Assembly (NCBI GenBank): GCA_016933535.1
Contig: JAFGAS010000021.1
Span: 1 to 45,396, forward strand
Origin: Candidatus Zymogenaceae bacterium
GTDB taxonomy: Bacteria; Desulfobacterota; Zymogenia; Zymogenales; Zymogenaceae
Reading direction: 5' to 3'
DNA: 45,396 bases
Position numbers and translations under genes: made by a program. Shown here piece by piece: positions 29,121-37,867 of the stretch (positions within the stretch are counted from its first letter, which is position 1; each line of letters opens with the position of its first letter). The notes beneath the pieces were generated by a model that made no database searches, was not told the origin of the DNA, and saw only the letters and a program-made list of their open reading frames with translations.

Positions 29121-29151
29121 ATCCCGGGACTTGAACCGTCCCGGGATTTTT
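29121..29151 (+). terminator. Rho-independent terminator
   Basis: ATCCCGGGAC (29121-29130) pairs perfectly with GTCCCGGGAT (29138-29147) around a 7-nt loop, followed by TTTTA. It is about 125 nt after the FAD oxidoreductase stop and ends that single-gene unit. Confidence 0.8.
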
Positions 29152-29465
29152 ATCGGCCGGGGCAAGCCGTTGATCGACCGGTACCGAAGCGCCTCTGTTG
29201 GCCTGCGTGATTCAGATAAAAGAATCCGTCCGGCGCCGTGATCGGGAGCGGCGTCCGAGATTGCCGCCGGCATAGTGCCCTTCATCGAACTCTTTATCTG
29301 CCGGCCGATCGGATTTGACGCCCGCTTTCCTGTTGGGGTCGATAAGACCATCCTCATAAATATTCTAAAACTCCGAGTATTTCAAGGACAGCCTGGATTG
29401 AATGCCCCTGCGGGATGAGATCTGCGGGGCGGGTGCGGGGCCGCACGTCCCGATTCGATTTATGA
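29152..29465. other. Intergenic stretch without a recognisable gene
   Basis: About 310 nt between the terminator and the stop of the minus-strand MBL-rhodanese gene. Frames through it give compositionally biased sequence with no family features. No clear minus-strand terminator was found. Confidence 0.5.
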
Positions 29466-30839
29466 CTATTTTTCGACCGGGCAGGAGGCCGATTTCCATC
29501 CGGAAAGGCCCCCGAGGATGACGGTCGGGCGGGGGTATCCGGCTCGCTCAAGGAGGCTTGCCGCGATCGTGGACCTCAAGCCGCTTCCGCAGAAGATGAA
29601 AACCGGCCGTTCTTTCGGCACCTCGTCAAGCCGCAGGGGGAGCGCGGTTATATGAATGTGGTGGGCGCCGGAGATTCGTCCGGCGGTTTCAAGTTCCCGC
29701 AGGCTTCGGACGTCCAGAATAAACGGGCGATCCGCCCGCAACCCGCCCTCGTCAAGGGAGCAGGAGATATCCTCGGCCGTTACGGTATTGACGCGGGCGC
29801 TGTTCTTTCCCGCCATGTGCCAGCCCAGCATACCGCCGGCGAGCGTACCGGCGATTCGGTCAAAACCGAGCCGGACAAGATACCGGACGGTCCGGGATGT
29901 CTCGGGCGTCTCGGTGACCAGGAGGATCGGCCTGTCGTAGTCGAGGAACCACCCTGCAAACGACGGCAGCCCCGCCTCCCAGATAGAGAGGGCGCCCGGG
30001 ATATGGGCCGATGCAAAGGAGAGCTCCATACGGGTATCCAGAACGAGGCTTGCGCCCATCATCTTTTCAAACAGATCGGGAGAGAGCACGGCGGGTGTCG
30101 GGAGTGTGTCCAGGACCGGGGGAGATTCGAGGTTGAGCCGCTCCATCATCAGAAAATAGGGGGGCCGCTCGAGCTCCCTGGCGTTTGCGGCAACAAAAGA
30201 CGCCCGGTTTTCAAACCGGAGCTTTGGATTATGCAGGCGTTCCAGCCCGATGGTGGTCAGTGAACGTTCGGCGATATCGGCCGCGCAAACCGAGCCGGAG
30301 CCGTGGGCGGGGCAGAGGATAACGTGATCGCCGAGGGGCAATATCTTTCCAACGATTGAGTCGTACAGGAGCCCGGCGAGCTCCTCGGCCCGATCCATCC
30401 CCAGAAGGTCTACCCTGCCGATGTCTCCGGCAAAAAGCGTGTCGCCCGAAAAGAGCACCCAGGGAGCACCAGTGGGGTCCGACAGGAGGTAGCTCATGTG
30501 GCCTGTGGTGTGACCGGGGGTAAGTATCGGCCGGATAGTGAGCCCTCCGATCCGGACGGTCCTTCCTTCCTCAGCGGGCTCACCGTATACGTAAGGGAGC
30601 CGGGCGTCTGCATGGAGGATTCGTGCGCCCGTTTTTCGGCCGAGCTCTACCGAGCCGATTACGTAATCTTCGTTTCGGTGGGTTTCCAGGATGGCCTCGA
30701 TACGCATTCCGCCGGCCGCGGCCTTTTTGATATAGATCTCACAATCGCGCCGGGGATCGATAACGGCGGCCTGAGTCCCTTCACCGATCAGGTACGAATA
30801 GTGGGCAATTCCCTCGGATTCAATACGTTCAAACAGCAT
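29466..30839 (-). CDS. MBL-fold hydrolase fused to two rhodanese domains (persulfide dioxygenase-like)
   Basis: 457 residues. The metallo-beta-lactamase domain (about 1-230) resembles ETHE1/persulfide dioxygenase, with TPGHTTGH (His110), SGDTLF (Asp133) and CPAHGSGS (His179). The first motif, normally HxHxDH, reads HRNEDY at 54-59, so several metal ligands are changed. The first rhodanese-like domain (about 250-345) lacks a catalytic Cys. The second (about 355-450) has Cys417 in FIFCGSGLRST. The family acts in sulfane-sulfur handling. The start has no clear ribosome-binding site, and TATACT lies 6 nt upstream of the ATG. Confidence 0.86.
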   Translation of the reverse strand: MLFERIESEGIAHYSYLIGEGTQAAVIDPRRDCEIYIKKAAAGGMRIEAILETHRNEDYVIGSVELGRKTGARILHADARLPYVYGEPAEEGRTVRIGGLTIRPILTPGHTTGHMSYLLSDPTGAPWVLFSGDTLFAGDIGRVDLLGMDRAEELAGLLYDSIVGKILPLGDHVILCPAHGSGSVCAADIAERSLTTIGLERLHNPKLRFENRASFVAANARELERPPYFLMMERLNLESPPVLDTLPTPAVLSPDLFEKMMGASLVLDTRMELSFASAHIPGALSIWEAGLPSFAGWFLDYDRPILLVTETPETSRTVRYLVRLGFDRIAGTLAGGMLGWHMAGKNSARVNTVTAEDISCSLDEGGLRADRPFILDVRSLRELETAGRISGAHHIHITALPLRLDEVPKERPVFIFCGSGLRSTIAASLLERAGYPRPTVILGGLSGWKSASCPVEK

Positions 30840-30922
30840 ACAGCAAGTATAGCACGATCGATTCGATAACGCTATAGACGTTATGACTTGCTGAAAAATA
30901 GGGTATTTAAGGCTGATTATAC

Positions 30923-30979
30923 AGAATATTCTTGGAAATACAGAAATAGTATGGTATCTAATTATTTAATACTAGATAC
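30923..30979. promoter_or_regulatory. AT-rich inverted repeats in a divergent intergenic region
   Basis: In the 308-nt gap between divergent genes, AGAATATTCT (30923-30932) is a perfect 10-bp palindrome. GTATCTA (30954-30960) is inverted as TAGATAC (30973-30979) across 12 nt. They could be operators for a dimeric regulator. No convincing + strand promoter hexamers were found here. Confidence 0.35.
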
Positions 30980-31147
30980 AATATTCTAAAGGATTAAGGA
31001 CGTGTCGTCGCTCATATCACCTCAGAACACCGGCTATGCTTACTGCGCGGTCGTATCGCCGATCGCGTATCGATAAAGAAGTTTTGTGCCTATACGTTCA
31101 TATTCCCGTTCTCTTACTCCTGTTACCAGACTCTATGGAGGCACAGT

Positions 31148-32776
31148 ATGGAAAAACAAAATCGGTTTCTCACACTCACACTCATCACTATCCTCACCTG
31201 TTTTCTCATCACTCTACAGGGATGCGGAGGGAAGGCCCGGCCCTCTTTTGACGCCGATTACGATGTAATCATCATCGGCGGTGGCGTTGGGGGAATGTCG
31301 GCGGCGGCCACCCTTGCCAGTAACGGCCTGAAGGTGCTGCTGCTCGAACAGCACCACAAGGTCGGGGGTTGCGCGACAAATTTCAAGCGCGGTGTCTTTA
31401 CCTTCAACACCGCCATGCACCTGTTGGTCGGTGCCGGGGATAGGGTTCCCAACGAGGGACTCAACAAACTCCTGCGAACAAACGGTATCTCAGACAAAAT
31501 GAAGGTCTACGAGCTTCCCGACTACTATCGGTCCATCTATCCCGGGATCGATTTCCGCGTCCCGAACCGCTGGGATGAGCTGGATGCGGCCCTCAAGGAG
31601 CAGTGGCCGGAGGAAGCCGAGGGCGTCGACAAGTTCCATAAACTCTGCGCCGATCTCTACGACGAGGCGTTTAGCATCAAGGATATCTTCCGTTTGAGCG
31701 GATTTCAGGCGCTGCTCGTAAAGGTACAGATCCCATTCAAGCAGAAGACCCTCTACGATTGGAAAGACAAGACCTTGGCCGACCTCATGGACGAGTGCTT
31801 CACCAACGAAGACATCAAGGCCGTGCTCAACCAAACCTGGGTCTATTACGGTACAGCGGTTCCGGATCAGTCGGCGCTTTTCTATATGACGGCCACCGAC
31901 GCCATCATGACCTACGGCACGTACCATGTCTTCGGGACGGCCCAGGCGATGTCGGACGCTTATGCCGAGCGGATTATCGAGCTTGGCGGCGAGGTAAAGA
32001 CCGGGACGCTGGTTACCAAGATCATTATTGAAGACGGGCTGGCCAGGGGAGTGGAGACCGAGTTCGGCGATACGTATACCGCCCGCTACGTCGTCTGCAA
32101 TACCGACCCTTACCAGATGATCTTCAAGTTGATCGGGGAAGAAAACCTCCCGAAGAGCTACGTTCAGAAGATCAAGGGAATGAAGATCGCAAACTCTCTG
32201 TTTGGTGTCTATCTCGGCCTCAATATCGACCTGAAAGCGCTTGGCTACACGGATACCGAGATCATCTACAGCAGCGACAAGGACAGCCAGAAGCTGTATG
32301 ACACAATGATGAGGGGAGATTTCGCCGATGGCGCTTCCTCGATTTCGATTTACTCGAATTTCGAGGATCCAGTCTACGCCCCGCCCGGCAAGTCGTGCGT
32401 GGTGCTCCATGCCTATTCCGACTACGACTCCTGGCCCAAGGACCGTGACGAATATCAGAAGATGAAAGAAGAAAAGGCCTGGGAGCAGATCAACCTGGCG
32501 GCCCGGATTATTCCGGAGCTTGCCGATCCGAAGAACATAGAGGTAATGGAAGTAGTGACACCCCAGAGTCTCGAGGAATACACGATGAACTACAAGGGCG
32601 TCCCCTACGGCTTCTATCTTGACACCAAGCAGTGGGAGAAGATCCCCAACTACACGCCCATCGATAACATATTTATCGCCAGCAACTGGTCACAGGCGTG
32701 GTTCGGCATGGGTGCCGGCCAGGTGAATGGATGGCGTGCCGCCCGTTTGATATTGGACCGCGAAGGAATACAATAA
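31148..32776 (+). CDS. Predicted lipoprotein FAD-dependent oxidoreductase, phytoene desaturase/retinol saturase superfamily
   Basis: 542 residues from ATG 31148, with TGGAGG upstream. The N-terminus is a signal peptide (MEKQNRF, then a hydrophobic stretch) ending in a lipobox-like LQGC with Cys26. The FAD-binding motif GGGVGG (44-49) in VIIIGGGVGGMSAAATLA follows, then EQHHKVGGCATNF. The C-terminus has SNWSQAWFGMGAGQVNGWRA. It is a paralogue of the 27408 gene by fold. It is 10 nt upstream of a tetraheme cytochrome c, suggesting electron exchange outside the cytoplasmic membrane. Flavoproteins exported by a Sec-type lipoprotein signal are unusual. Confidence 0.86.
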   Translation: MEKQNRFLTLTLITILTCFLITLQGCGGKARPSFDADYDVIIIGGGVGGMSAAATLASNGLKVLLLEQHHKVGGCATNFKRGVFTFNTAMHLLVGAGDRVPNEGLNKLLRTNGISDKMKVYELPDYYRSIYPGIDFRVPNRWDELDAALKEQWPEEAEGVDKFHKLCADLYDEAFSIKDIFRLSGFQALLVKVQIPFKQKTLYDWKDKTLADLMDECFTNEDIKAVLNQTWVYYGTAVPDQSALFYMTATDAIMTYGTYHVFGTAQAMSDAYAERIIELGGEVKTGTLVTKIIIEDGLARGVETEFGDTYTARYVVCNTDPYQMIFKLIGEENLPKSYVQKIKGMKIANSLFGVYLGLNIDLKALGYTDTEIIYSSDKDSQKLYDTMMRGDFADGASSISIYSNFEDPVYAPPGKSCVVLHAYSDYDSWPKDRDEYQKMKEEKAWEQINLAARIIPELADPKNIEVMEVVTPQSLEEYTMNYKGVPYGFYLDTKQWEKIPNYTPIDNIFIASNWSQAWFGMGAGQVNGWRAARLILDREGIQ

Positions 32777-32786
32777 GGAGAACGAC

Positions 32787-33185
32787 ATGAAAACAAAGGT
32801 AATAAAGAAGACGGCGTTCATCTTTATCGTCGCGGCCCTTTTATCCGGACTGGCGGGTATAGCCGCACTCTCGATAGAGTTCGGCGCCGACAAGGTCAAC
32901 CTGGACGATACCACGAAGGCGACCAGCCGCTACCTTCCGGTCACCTTTGATCACAAAACACACATCGACGGATACGGCATTTCCTGCGTTACATGCCACC
33001 ACCAGGAAAAGGAGACATTCACCTCCGGTTCCACCCCCGGGTGCGGTAGCTGCCATAATGCCGACAGCGAAGTCTCGTTCAAGGAAGCGATGCACGGACG
33101 CTGTGTCGCATGTCATATCGATGAAGTCAAGGCCGGGAAAAGCGCGCCGACCGAGTGTCTTGCGTGTCATACACAACGGCCATAA
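32787..33185 (+). CDS. Tetraheme class III cytochrome c (cytochrome c3-like)
   Basis: 132 residues. An N-terminal membrane/signal segment (about 9-30) precedes four CXXCH haem sites: CVTCH (67-71), CGSCH (86-90), CVACH (106-110) and CLACH (124-128). Extra histidines (His56, His59, His72, His103) can serve as distal ligands, as in bis-His c3 cytochromes. Such periplasmic carriers link hydrogenases, formate dehydrogenases or membrane complexes to reductases in sulfate and metal reducers. AAGGAG precedes the start. The tight spacing to the lipoprotein flavoprotein points to a partner role. Confidence 0.93.
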   Translation: MKTKVIKKTAFIFIVAALLSGLAGIAALSIEFGADKVNLDDTTKATSRYLPVTFDHKTHIDGYGISCVTCHHQEKETFTSGSTPGCGSCHNADSEVSFKEAMHGRCVACHIDEVKAGKSAPTECLACHTQRP

Positions 33186-33194
33186 CACATGATA

Positions 33195-33230
33195 CGACCC
33201 CCTCTCTTGAGGGGGTCGCTCCCCTTTTCT
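33195..33230 (+). terminator. Rho-independent terminator
   Basis: CGACCCCCTC (33195-33204) and GAGGGGGTCG (33209-33218) form a perfect 10-bp stem with a TCTT loop, followed by CTCCCCTTTTCT. It ends the lipoprotein-cytochrome operon 9 nt after the cytochrome stop. Confidence 0.8.
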
Positions 33231-33463
33231 TCCATATTTAATCAATACTCCCGAAATAAATATTTTACTATATATTTATTAGTAATTCTATGGTAGGATT
33301 CCTTCGTTATTGTCGGCACAAGCCGCGCGCATGGTTTCCAATCGTTGTCTCTCTCTCGCGAGAGAACCTCCGGTATCCCCGTAGAGTATGGGCATCATCG
33401 TTCATTATCGGTAAGCGATATTGTCTGAGATAATGGCTACTGGTTTCACACAGTCAATAAGAT

Positions 33464-36400
33464 ATGGTCACGCAAGAAGACAAATCCCGTAAGAACGAAC
33501 TCCTCGACCGGAGCCGGGACATCCTCTCGGACATTTCCTCCATGACATCCGTCTCCCTTTGGATGGCCGCTCCGGATTATTCCGAGATACTCTACGTCAG
33601 CCCCGCCTTTGAGAAGATTTACGGCCTGTCGAGCTCCGATATCTATCGGAATCCTCGCCTCTTGTTTGATTCCACTCATCCTGATGATCTGCGGCGCACC
33701 AAGAAGACAATAAAAGACGGCAAAAAGAGCAGGTATGAGATAGAGCGCCGGATTATCAGGCCGGACGGGAGCACGACCTGGGTCCTCGAAAGAGTCTTTA
33801 GCGTCAAGGATGAACGGGGCTCCGAGTCGTGCATCGTCGGGTTTTCCGAGGACATCACCGGAAGAAAGAACAGGGAGATCGGCCTGCTGGAGTCGGAGAA
33901 GCGCTACCGAACGCTCATTGAAACATCAAACGACGGTATTGTTGTCCTTCAAGACGATAGGATGGTCTTCTTCAACGAACGGATTGTCGAAAAAACCGGG
34001 TTTCCCCGGGAGGAACTATCAGCCACTCCATTCCACCAGTTCATTCACCCCGATGATTTTAAAATGGTCGCCGAGCGGTATACGCGACGACTGAAAACTA
34101 AAGCCGCCGAAGGGTCGATCGAGTTTCGTGTACTGACGAAAGATAGGCAGGTCCTCTATACGGAGATCAACGCCGCAATGACCCAGTGGGAGGGCAAGCC
34201 GGCACTCCTCTGCTTTTTTAGGGACGTCACCGATCAGAAGACGGCACGGCAAGCGCTGGAAAAATCCGAGGAACGCTACCGGGAACTCGTGGAGAACATC
34301 GAGGATATCATCTATGTGATGGATGAAAACGGCAAGCTCGCCTTTGCGAACAATGCGCTGTTGAGGCTTGCTGCGCTTGATCCGGACAAGATCCAGAGGG
34401 CCAATATTGTTGAGATGATCACGCCCGAGTCGTACCGGCGCGCCAAGGATATCTATAAACGGCAGTTGAACGGGCAAGATGTGGGTGCGTTTGAGATCAA
34501 TTTTCGAAACAAGAAGGGAGAAATTATCACCATAGAGACACGCGAGCGCCTCATATGGAAAGAAGGTCGGGTGGTCGGGGTGCACGGTATAGGAAGAGAC
34601 GTCACACAAAGGAAACGAACGGAGCGGGCGCTCCGGGAGAGCGAAGAACGCTATCGCCAGCTGGTCGAAGTTTCGCCCGACGCGGTTATCGTGTACAGCG
34701 ACGGGAAAATTATGTATGCCAACCCGGCGGCCATTGATCTCATCGGTGTTGCATCGGCCGAGGAGCTGACGGGTAGAAATATCCTGGACTTCGTGCATCC
34801 TGATTATGTCGATACTATCGTCGAGAGTATTCAAGAATCTTTGGAGGCCGATGCCCCGGCCCGAATGCTGGAAGAGAAATTTGTCCGAACCGACGGGCAA
34901 ATCATAGACTGTGAGGTGGTAGCCATGCCCCTCACCTATGAGGGCCAACCCGCCATGCTCGTTATTGCGCGGGATGTAACCGCTCGCAAAAAAACGGAAC
35001 ACGCCCTTTTTGTCCGTGAACAGGAACTCAACGACATTTTCGAATTTACCGGAACGGCAATGATCATTGTCAACGAAGATATGACGATAGTAAAATGCAA
35101 CCAGGAATTTGAACAGCTGGTCGGATATAGTAAAGAAGAAGTCGAAGGCAATATGACCTGGACGTCGTTTGTCCATCCCGATGATCTGGATCGTATGGTC
35201 AATTACCATAAGGCGCGGCGGACCGGCTACGCCAAGGCGCCTCCCCATTATGAGTCCAGATCAATCGATCGGAACGGAATCATAAAAAATATCTATATTA
35301 CCATTGGATTTATCCCCGGGACAAAGCAGACGGTTGCCGCAATTTTGGATATAACCGATCGAAAGAGATCGGAGAATGCCCTGCGCGAGTCGGAGGAAAA
35401 ACTCAGGAACCTTTTCGATACTTCAAAAGATGTGATATTCCTCTCAACGATAACGGGGTGGTTTTACGAGATCAATCGGGCCGGCGAAGACTTATTCGGA
35501 TATACCCGGGAAGAATTACTCATGCTCGATACCCAGGATGTCTACAAGCATGTGACAGACAGGCAAATTCTTCACGAAGCGATAGAGCGGCTTGGATTTG
35601 TAAAAGACTGGGATGTGACTTTTAAGAGGAAGGATGGGACCCTTATCGATTGTATGGTCACGGCAACACTCAGAAAAGATAGGGAAGGAAACATCATCGG
35701 CTATCAGGGAATAATCAAGGATATCAGTGAGCGTAAGCGCCTTGAAGAACAACTGATATCGGCGAAAAAAATGGAGGCAATCGGCACGCTGGCCGGGGGC
35801 ATGGCGCATAATTTCAATAATATCCTAGTCGGTATTATGGGCTACTCCGAGCTGCTTCTCAGAAAGAAGGAACCGGGTAATCCGGACTATAAGGCCCTGA
35901 GTATCATTCATGAGGGAACCGTTAGTGCCTCGAAGCTTACCAAAGAACTCCTTTCCATGGCCCGGGGCGGTGATTACAACCTCGTCAGGGTCAACCTCAA
36001 TGACCTTATTGAAAGATTTCTCCCGTTGGTCACGGGGGTGATGGATAAACAGATCCAACTAAAGACCTATCTTTCAGATGACCTTCCGTCCGTTAAAGGT
36101 GACATGAGCCAGATACAACAGTGCTTGCTCAACCTCTGCATCAATGCCCGGGACGCTATGCCCGGCGGCGGAAACCTCGTTATCGAAACGTATCACCAGT
36201 ATCTCGGTGAGGATTTTGTCCGGGCGCACCTCGGCAGCCGGGCGGGCGATTATGCCGTCATCTCCGTAGCGGACACCGGCGAGGGAATCACTGAAGAAAA
36301 CAAACCGCATATTTTCGAGCCCTTTTTCAGTACGAAGGATCATAAGCGGGGAACCGGGCTCGGACTATCGACGGTATGGGGCACCATGAAGAGCCACAAC

Positions 36401-36889
36401 GGATTGATTACGGTCTACTCGGAGCCGAACGAGGGAACGACCTTCAAACTCTATTTCCCGGCGGTTTCCGGCAAGCCCTACCAACCCTCGCTTGTCGAGG
36501 ACGGCCAAGCGGCCGGTGACAGTGGGACGATTCTTCTTATCGATGATGAGCCGATTGTCAGGGAGACATGGAGCGACGCACTGACCGAGCGCGGATTTCG
36601 GGTTATCGTCGCCGAAGACGGAGTGCAGGGACTCGACGTATTCCGGAATGAAAAAGACTCCATCGATCTGGTTATCCTTGATTTTATCATGCCCAGGATG
36701 GGAGGAGGAGAGGCCTATCGCAAGCTCAAGGAGCTCAAACCGGACGTTAAGGTATTGATTTCCTCCGGGTACGGCATAAACGGCGAAGTGGCCGACAGTA
36801 TCGGCCAAGGAGCCGCCGGATTTATTCAGAAGCCGTGCCAGATTTCAGGGCTTATCGAAAAAGTGGACGAACTCATAAATAAATTATAA
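33464..36889 (+). CDS. Multi-PAS hybrid sensor histidine kinase
   Basis: 1141 residues with no membrane segment, so a soluble sensor. About six PAS/PAC units occupy roughly 20-760; repeated linkers such as ESEERYRQLVE mark the boundaries. The dimerisation box has GGMAHNFNNIL with phospho-acceptor His782. The ATPase domain has NARDAMPGGG, DTGEGI and GTGLGLSTVWG. A C-terminal receiver domain has LLIDDEP and phospho-acceptor Asp1073 in VILDFIMPRMGG. No output domain follows, so a separate phosphotransfer or response protein is expected. The signal is unknown; a V4R protein is the convergent neighbour. Confidence 0.93.
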   Translation: MVTQEDKSRKNELLDRSRDILSDISSMTSVSLWMAAPDYSEILYVSPAFEKIYGLSSSDIYRNPRLLFDSTHPDDLRRTKKTIKDGKKSRYEIERRIIRPDGSTTWVLERVFSVKDERGSESCIVGFSEDITGRKNREIGLLESEKRYRTLIETSNDGIVVLQDDRMVFFNERIVEKTGFPREELSATPFHQFIHPDDFKMVAERYTRRLKTKAAEGSIEFRVLTKDRQVLYTEINAAMTQWEGKPALLCFFRDVTDQKTARQALEKSEERYRELVENIEDIIYVMDENGKLAFANNALLRLAALDPDKIQRANIVEMITPESYRRAKDIYKRQLNGQDVGAFEINFRNKKGEIITIETRERLIWKEGRVVGVHGIGRDVTQRKRTERALRESEERYRQLVEVSPDAVIVYSDGKIMYANPAAIDLIGVASAEELTGRNILDFVHPDYVDTIVESIQESLEADAPARMLEEKFVRTDGQIIDCEVVAMPLTYEGQPAMLVIARDVTARKKTEHALFVREQELNDIFEFTGTAMIIVNEDMTIVKCNQEFEQLVGYSKEEVEGNMTWTSFVHPDDLDRMVNYHKARRTGYAKAPPHYESRSIDRNGIIKNIYITIGFIPGTKQTVAAILDITDRKRSENALRESEEKLRNLFDTSKDVIFLSTITGWFYEINRAGEDLFGYTREELLMLDTQDVYKHVTDRQILHEAIERLGFVKDWDVTFKRKDGTLIDCMVTATLRKDREGNIIGYQGIIKDISERKRLEEQLISAKKMEAIGTLAGGMAHNFNNILVGIMGYSELLLRKKEPGNPDYKALSIIHEGTVSASKLTKELLSMARGGDYNLVRVNLNDLIERFLPLVTGVMDKQIQLKTYLSDDLPSVKGDMSQIQQCLLNLCINARDAMPGGGNLVIETYHQYLGEDFVRAHLGSRAGDYAVISVADTGEGITEENKPHIFEPFFSTKDHKRGTGLGLSTVWGTMKSHNGLITVYSEPNEGTTFKLYFPAVSGKPYQPSLVEDGQAAGDSGTILLIDDEPIVRETWSDALTERGFRVIVAEDGVQGLDVFRNEKDSIDLVILDFIMPRMGGGEAYRKLKELKPDVKVLISSGYGINGEVADSIGQGAAGFIQKPCQISGLIEKVDELINKL

Positions 36890-37216
36890 TTGCTCATATA
36901 AATATAAATAGGTTCTGCAGGTTAAAACCAGATCGGCCCGCTTTTCTTTATCCGAGCGGCTCGGCCTAAGCCCGGGAAGGTTTGAAGCGGCAATAATAGA
37001 TGGGCTCTATCGTCGTTTTGGCTAAGAGGAATCTCCGGCAGGGTGCGCGTTCGGCGGTATGTCGTGCGGTCGGACAGAGCACGGGTCGCCGTGAAATGAA
37101 GAACGGGTGATTATGTCCAGAGAATTTATCACCCGTTCTCTGTTCGAGTTAACGAGAATCGGTAAATAAAGCCGATACGGGCTTACCAACCGTGACCACA
37201 ACATAACGTTGCCGGG
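36890..37216. other. Convergent intergenic region with an 11-bp inverted repeat
   Basis: Between the kinase stop and the stop of the minus-strand V4R gene. GAACGGGTGAT (37101-37111) pairs perfectly with ATCACCCGTTC (37128-37138) around a 16-nt loop. It may terminate transcription from either side, although the T-runs are poor. No gene is seen in the rest. Confidence 0.5.
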
Positions 37217-37765
37217 TTACTTGATGACTCTCTTCAATTCTCCGACCGGTGTGAACTCGAACCTGCAGACCGGGTCTCCTTTACTGACGCAGAGGGTCTC
37301 TTCTGCCTCGTACTGCTTCTCAAATGCACCGGTTGCCGCACCGGCATAGAGACCGGCGCACAGAACGCATGTTGCCGCCTTCTGCTTTTCTCCGGGATGC
37401 ACCTCGCCGTAACCGGCCGATTCCCAGGTCTCATGAAAATCAATGACGATTTTGCCGGAAGCATCGTCATACTCGACGTTTTTAATCCTTCCCCATCCCA
37501 TATTCTTGATGAGATCGAGGTGTTTCTTAATCTGCTCGATTCCCCCGCCGAAAAACTCACGCATTCGATCGCCGGCGATCTTTCCCGACGAAAATCCGGC
37601 CTCGTAGATCTGGCGTTTGGCGACCGGCCCGAGGAGCCCCACCAGACGGTCCACCATGTTGGCCAAAAGAGCCACCGAGAAGATAACCCACTGCCGGTTA
37701 AAGGCGTGAATCTCATCTTCATCATTGACCTGAAACATTCCCGCGCCTAATTGCTTATCTGCCAT
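37217..37765 (-). CDS. V4R (4-vinyl reductase) domain protein
   Basis: 182 residues. The C-terminal half shows the V4R pattern: CVLCAGLYAGAATGAF (Cys133, Cys136), then ETLCVSKGDPVCRFEF (Cys159, Cys167). V4R domains bind small hydrophobic ligands and occur in aromatic-responsive regulators and in chlorophyll-pathway proteins. Here the domain stands almost alone, with a helical N-terminus and no DNA-binding domain. It could sense a ligand for the neighbouring kinase, but that is speculation. GAGGT precedes the start. Confidence 0.87.
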   Translation of the reverse strand: MADKQLGAGMFQVNDEDEIHAFNRQWVIFSVALLANMVDRLVGLLGPVAKRQIYEAGFSSGKIAGDRMREFFGGGIEQIKKHLDLIKNMGWGRIKNVEYDDASGKIVIDFHETWESAGYGEVHPGEKQKAATCVLCAGLYAGAATGAFEKQYEAEETLCVSKGDPVCRFEFTPVGELKRVIK

Positions 37766-37802
37766 GACGTGTACCTCATATATATGATAATGCTATGCAC
37801 AA

Positions 37803-37831
37803 TTAGTATATATATCTTTATGGGATGTCAA
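37803..37831 (-). promoter_or_regulatory. Promoter for the V4R gene
   Basis: On the minus strand TTGACA (plus coordinates 37826-37831) is followed after 15 nt by TATACT (37805-37810), or after 17 nt by TACTAA (37803-37808). It is about 40 nt upstream of the V4R start and just past the end of the protease remnant. Confidence 0.6.
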
Positions 37832-37867
37832 GACAAAATTAAGACCGCCCGGCGCTGCCCGACGATC

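Noticed and set aside
29049..29357. Minus frame of 102 codons downstream of the FAD oxidoreductase
   Set aside because: Runs through the terminator hairpin, has no ribosome-binding site and no family resemblance.
29652..30263. 203-codon plus frame opposite the MBL-rhodanese gene
   Set aside because: Antisense shadow; the minus-strand protein has clear domains throughout.
34019..35248. 409-codon minus frame inside the hybrid kinase
   Set aside because: Antisense to PAS domains that are clearly coded on +.
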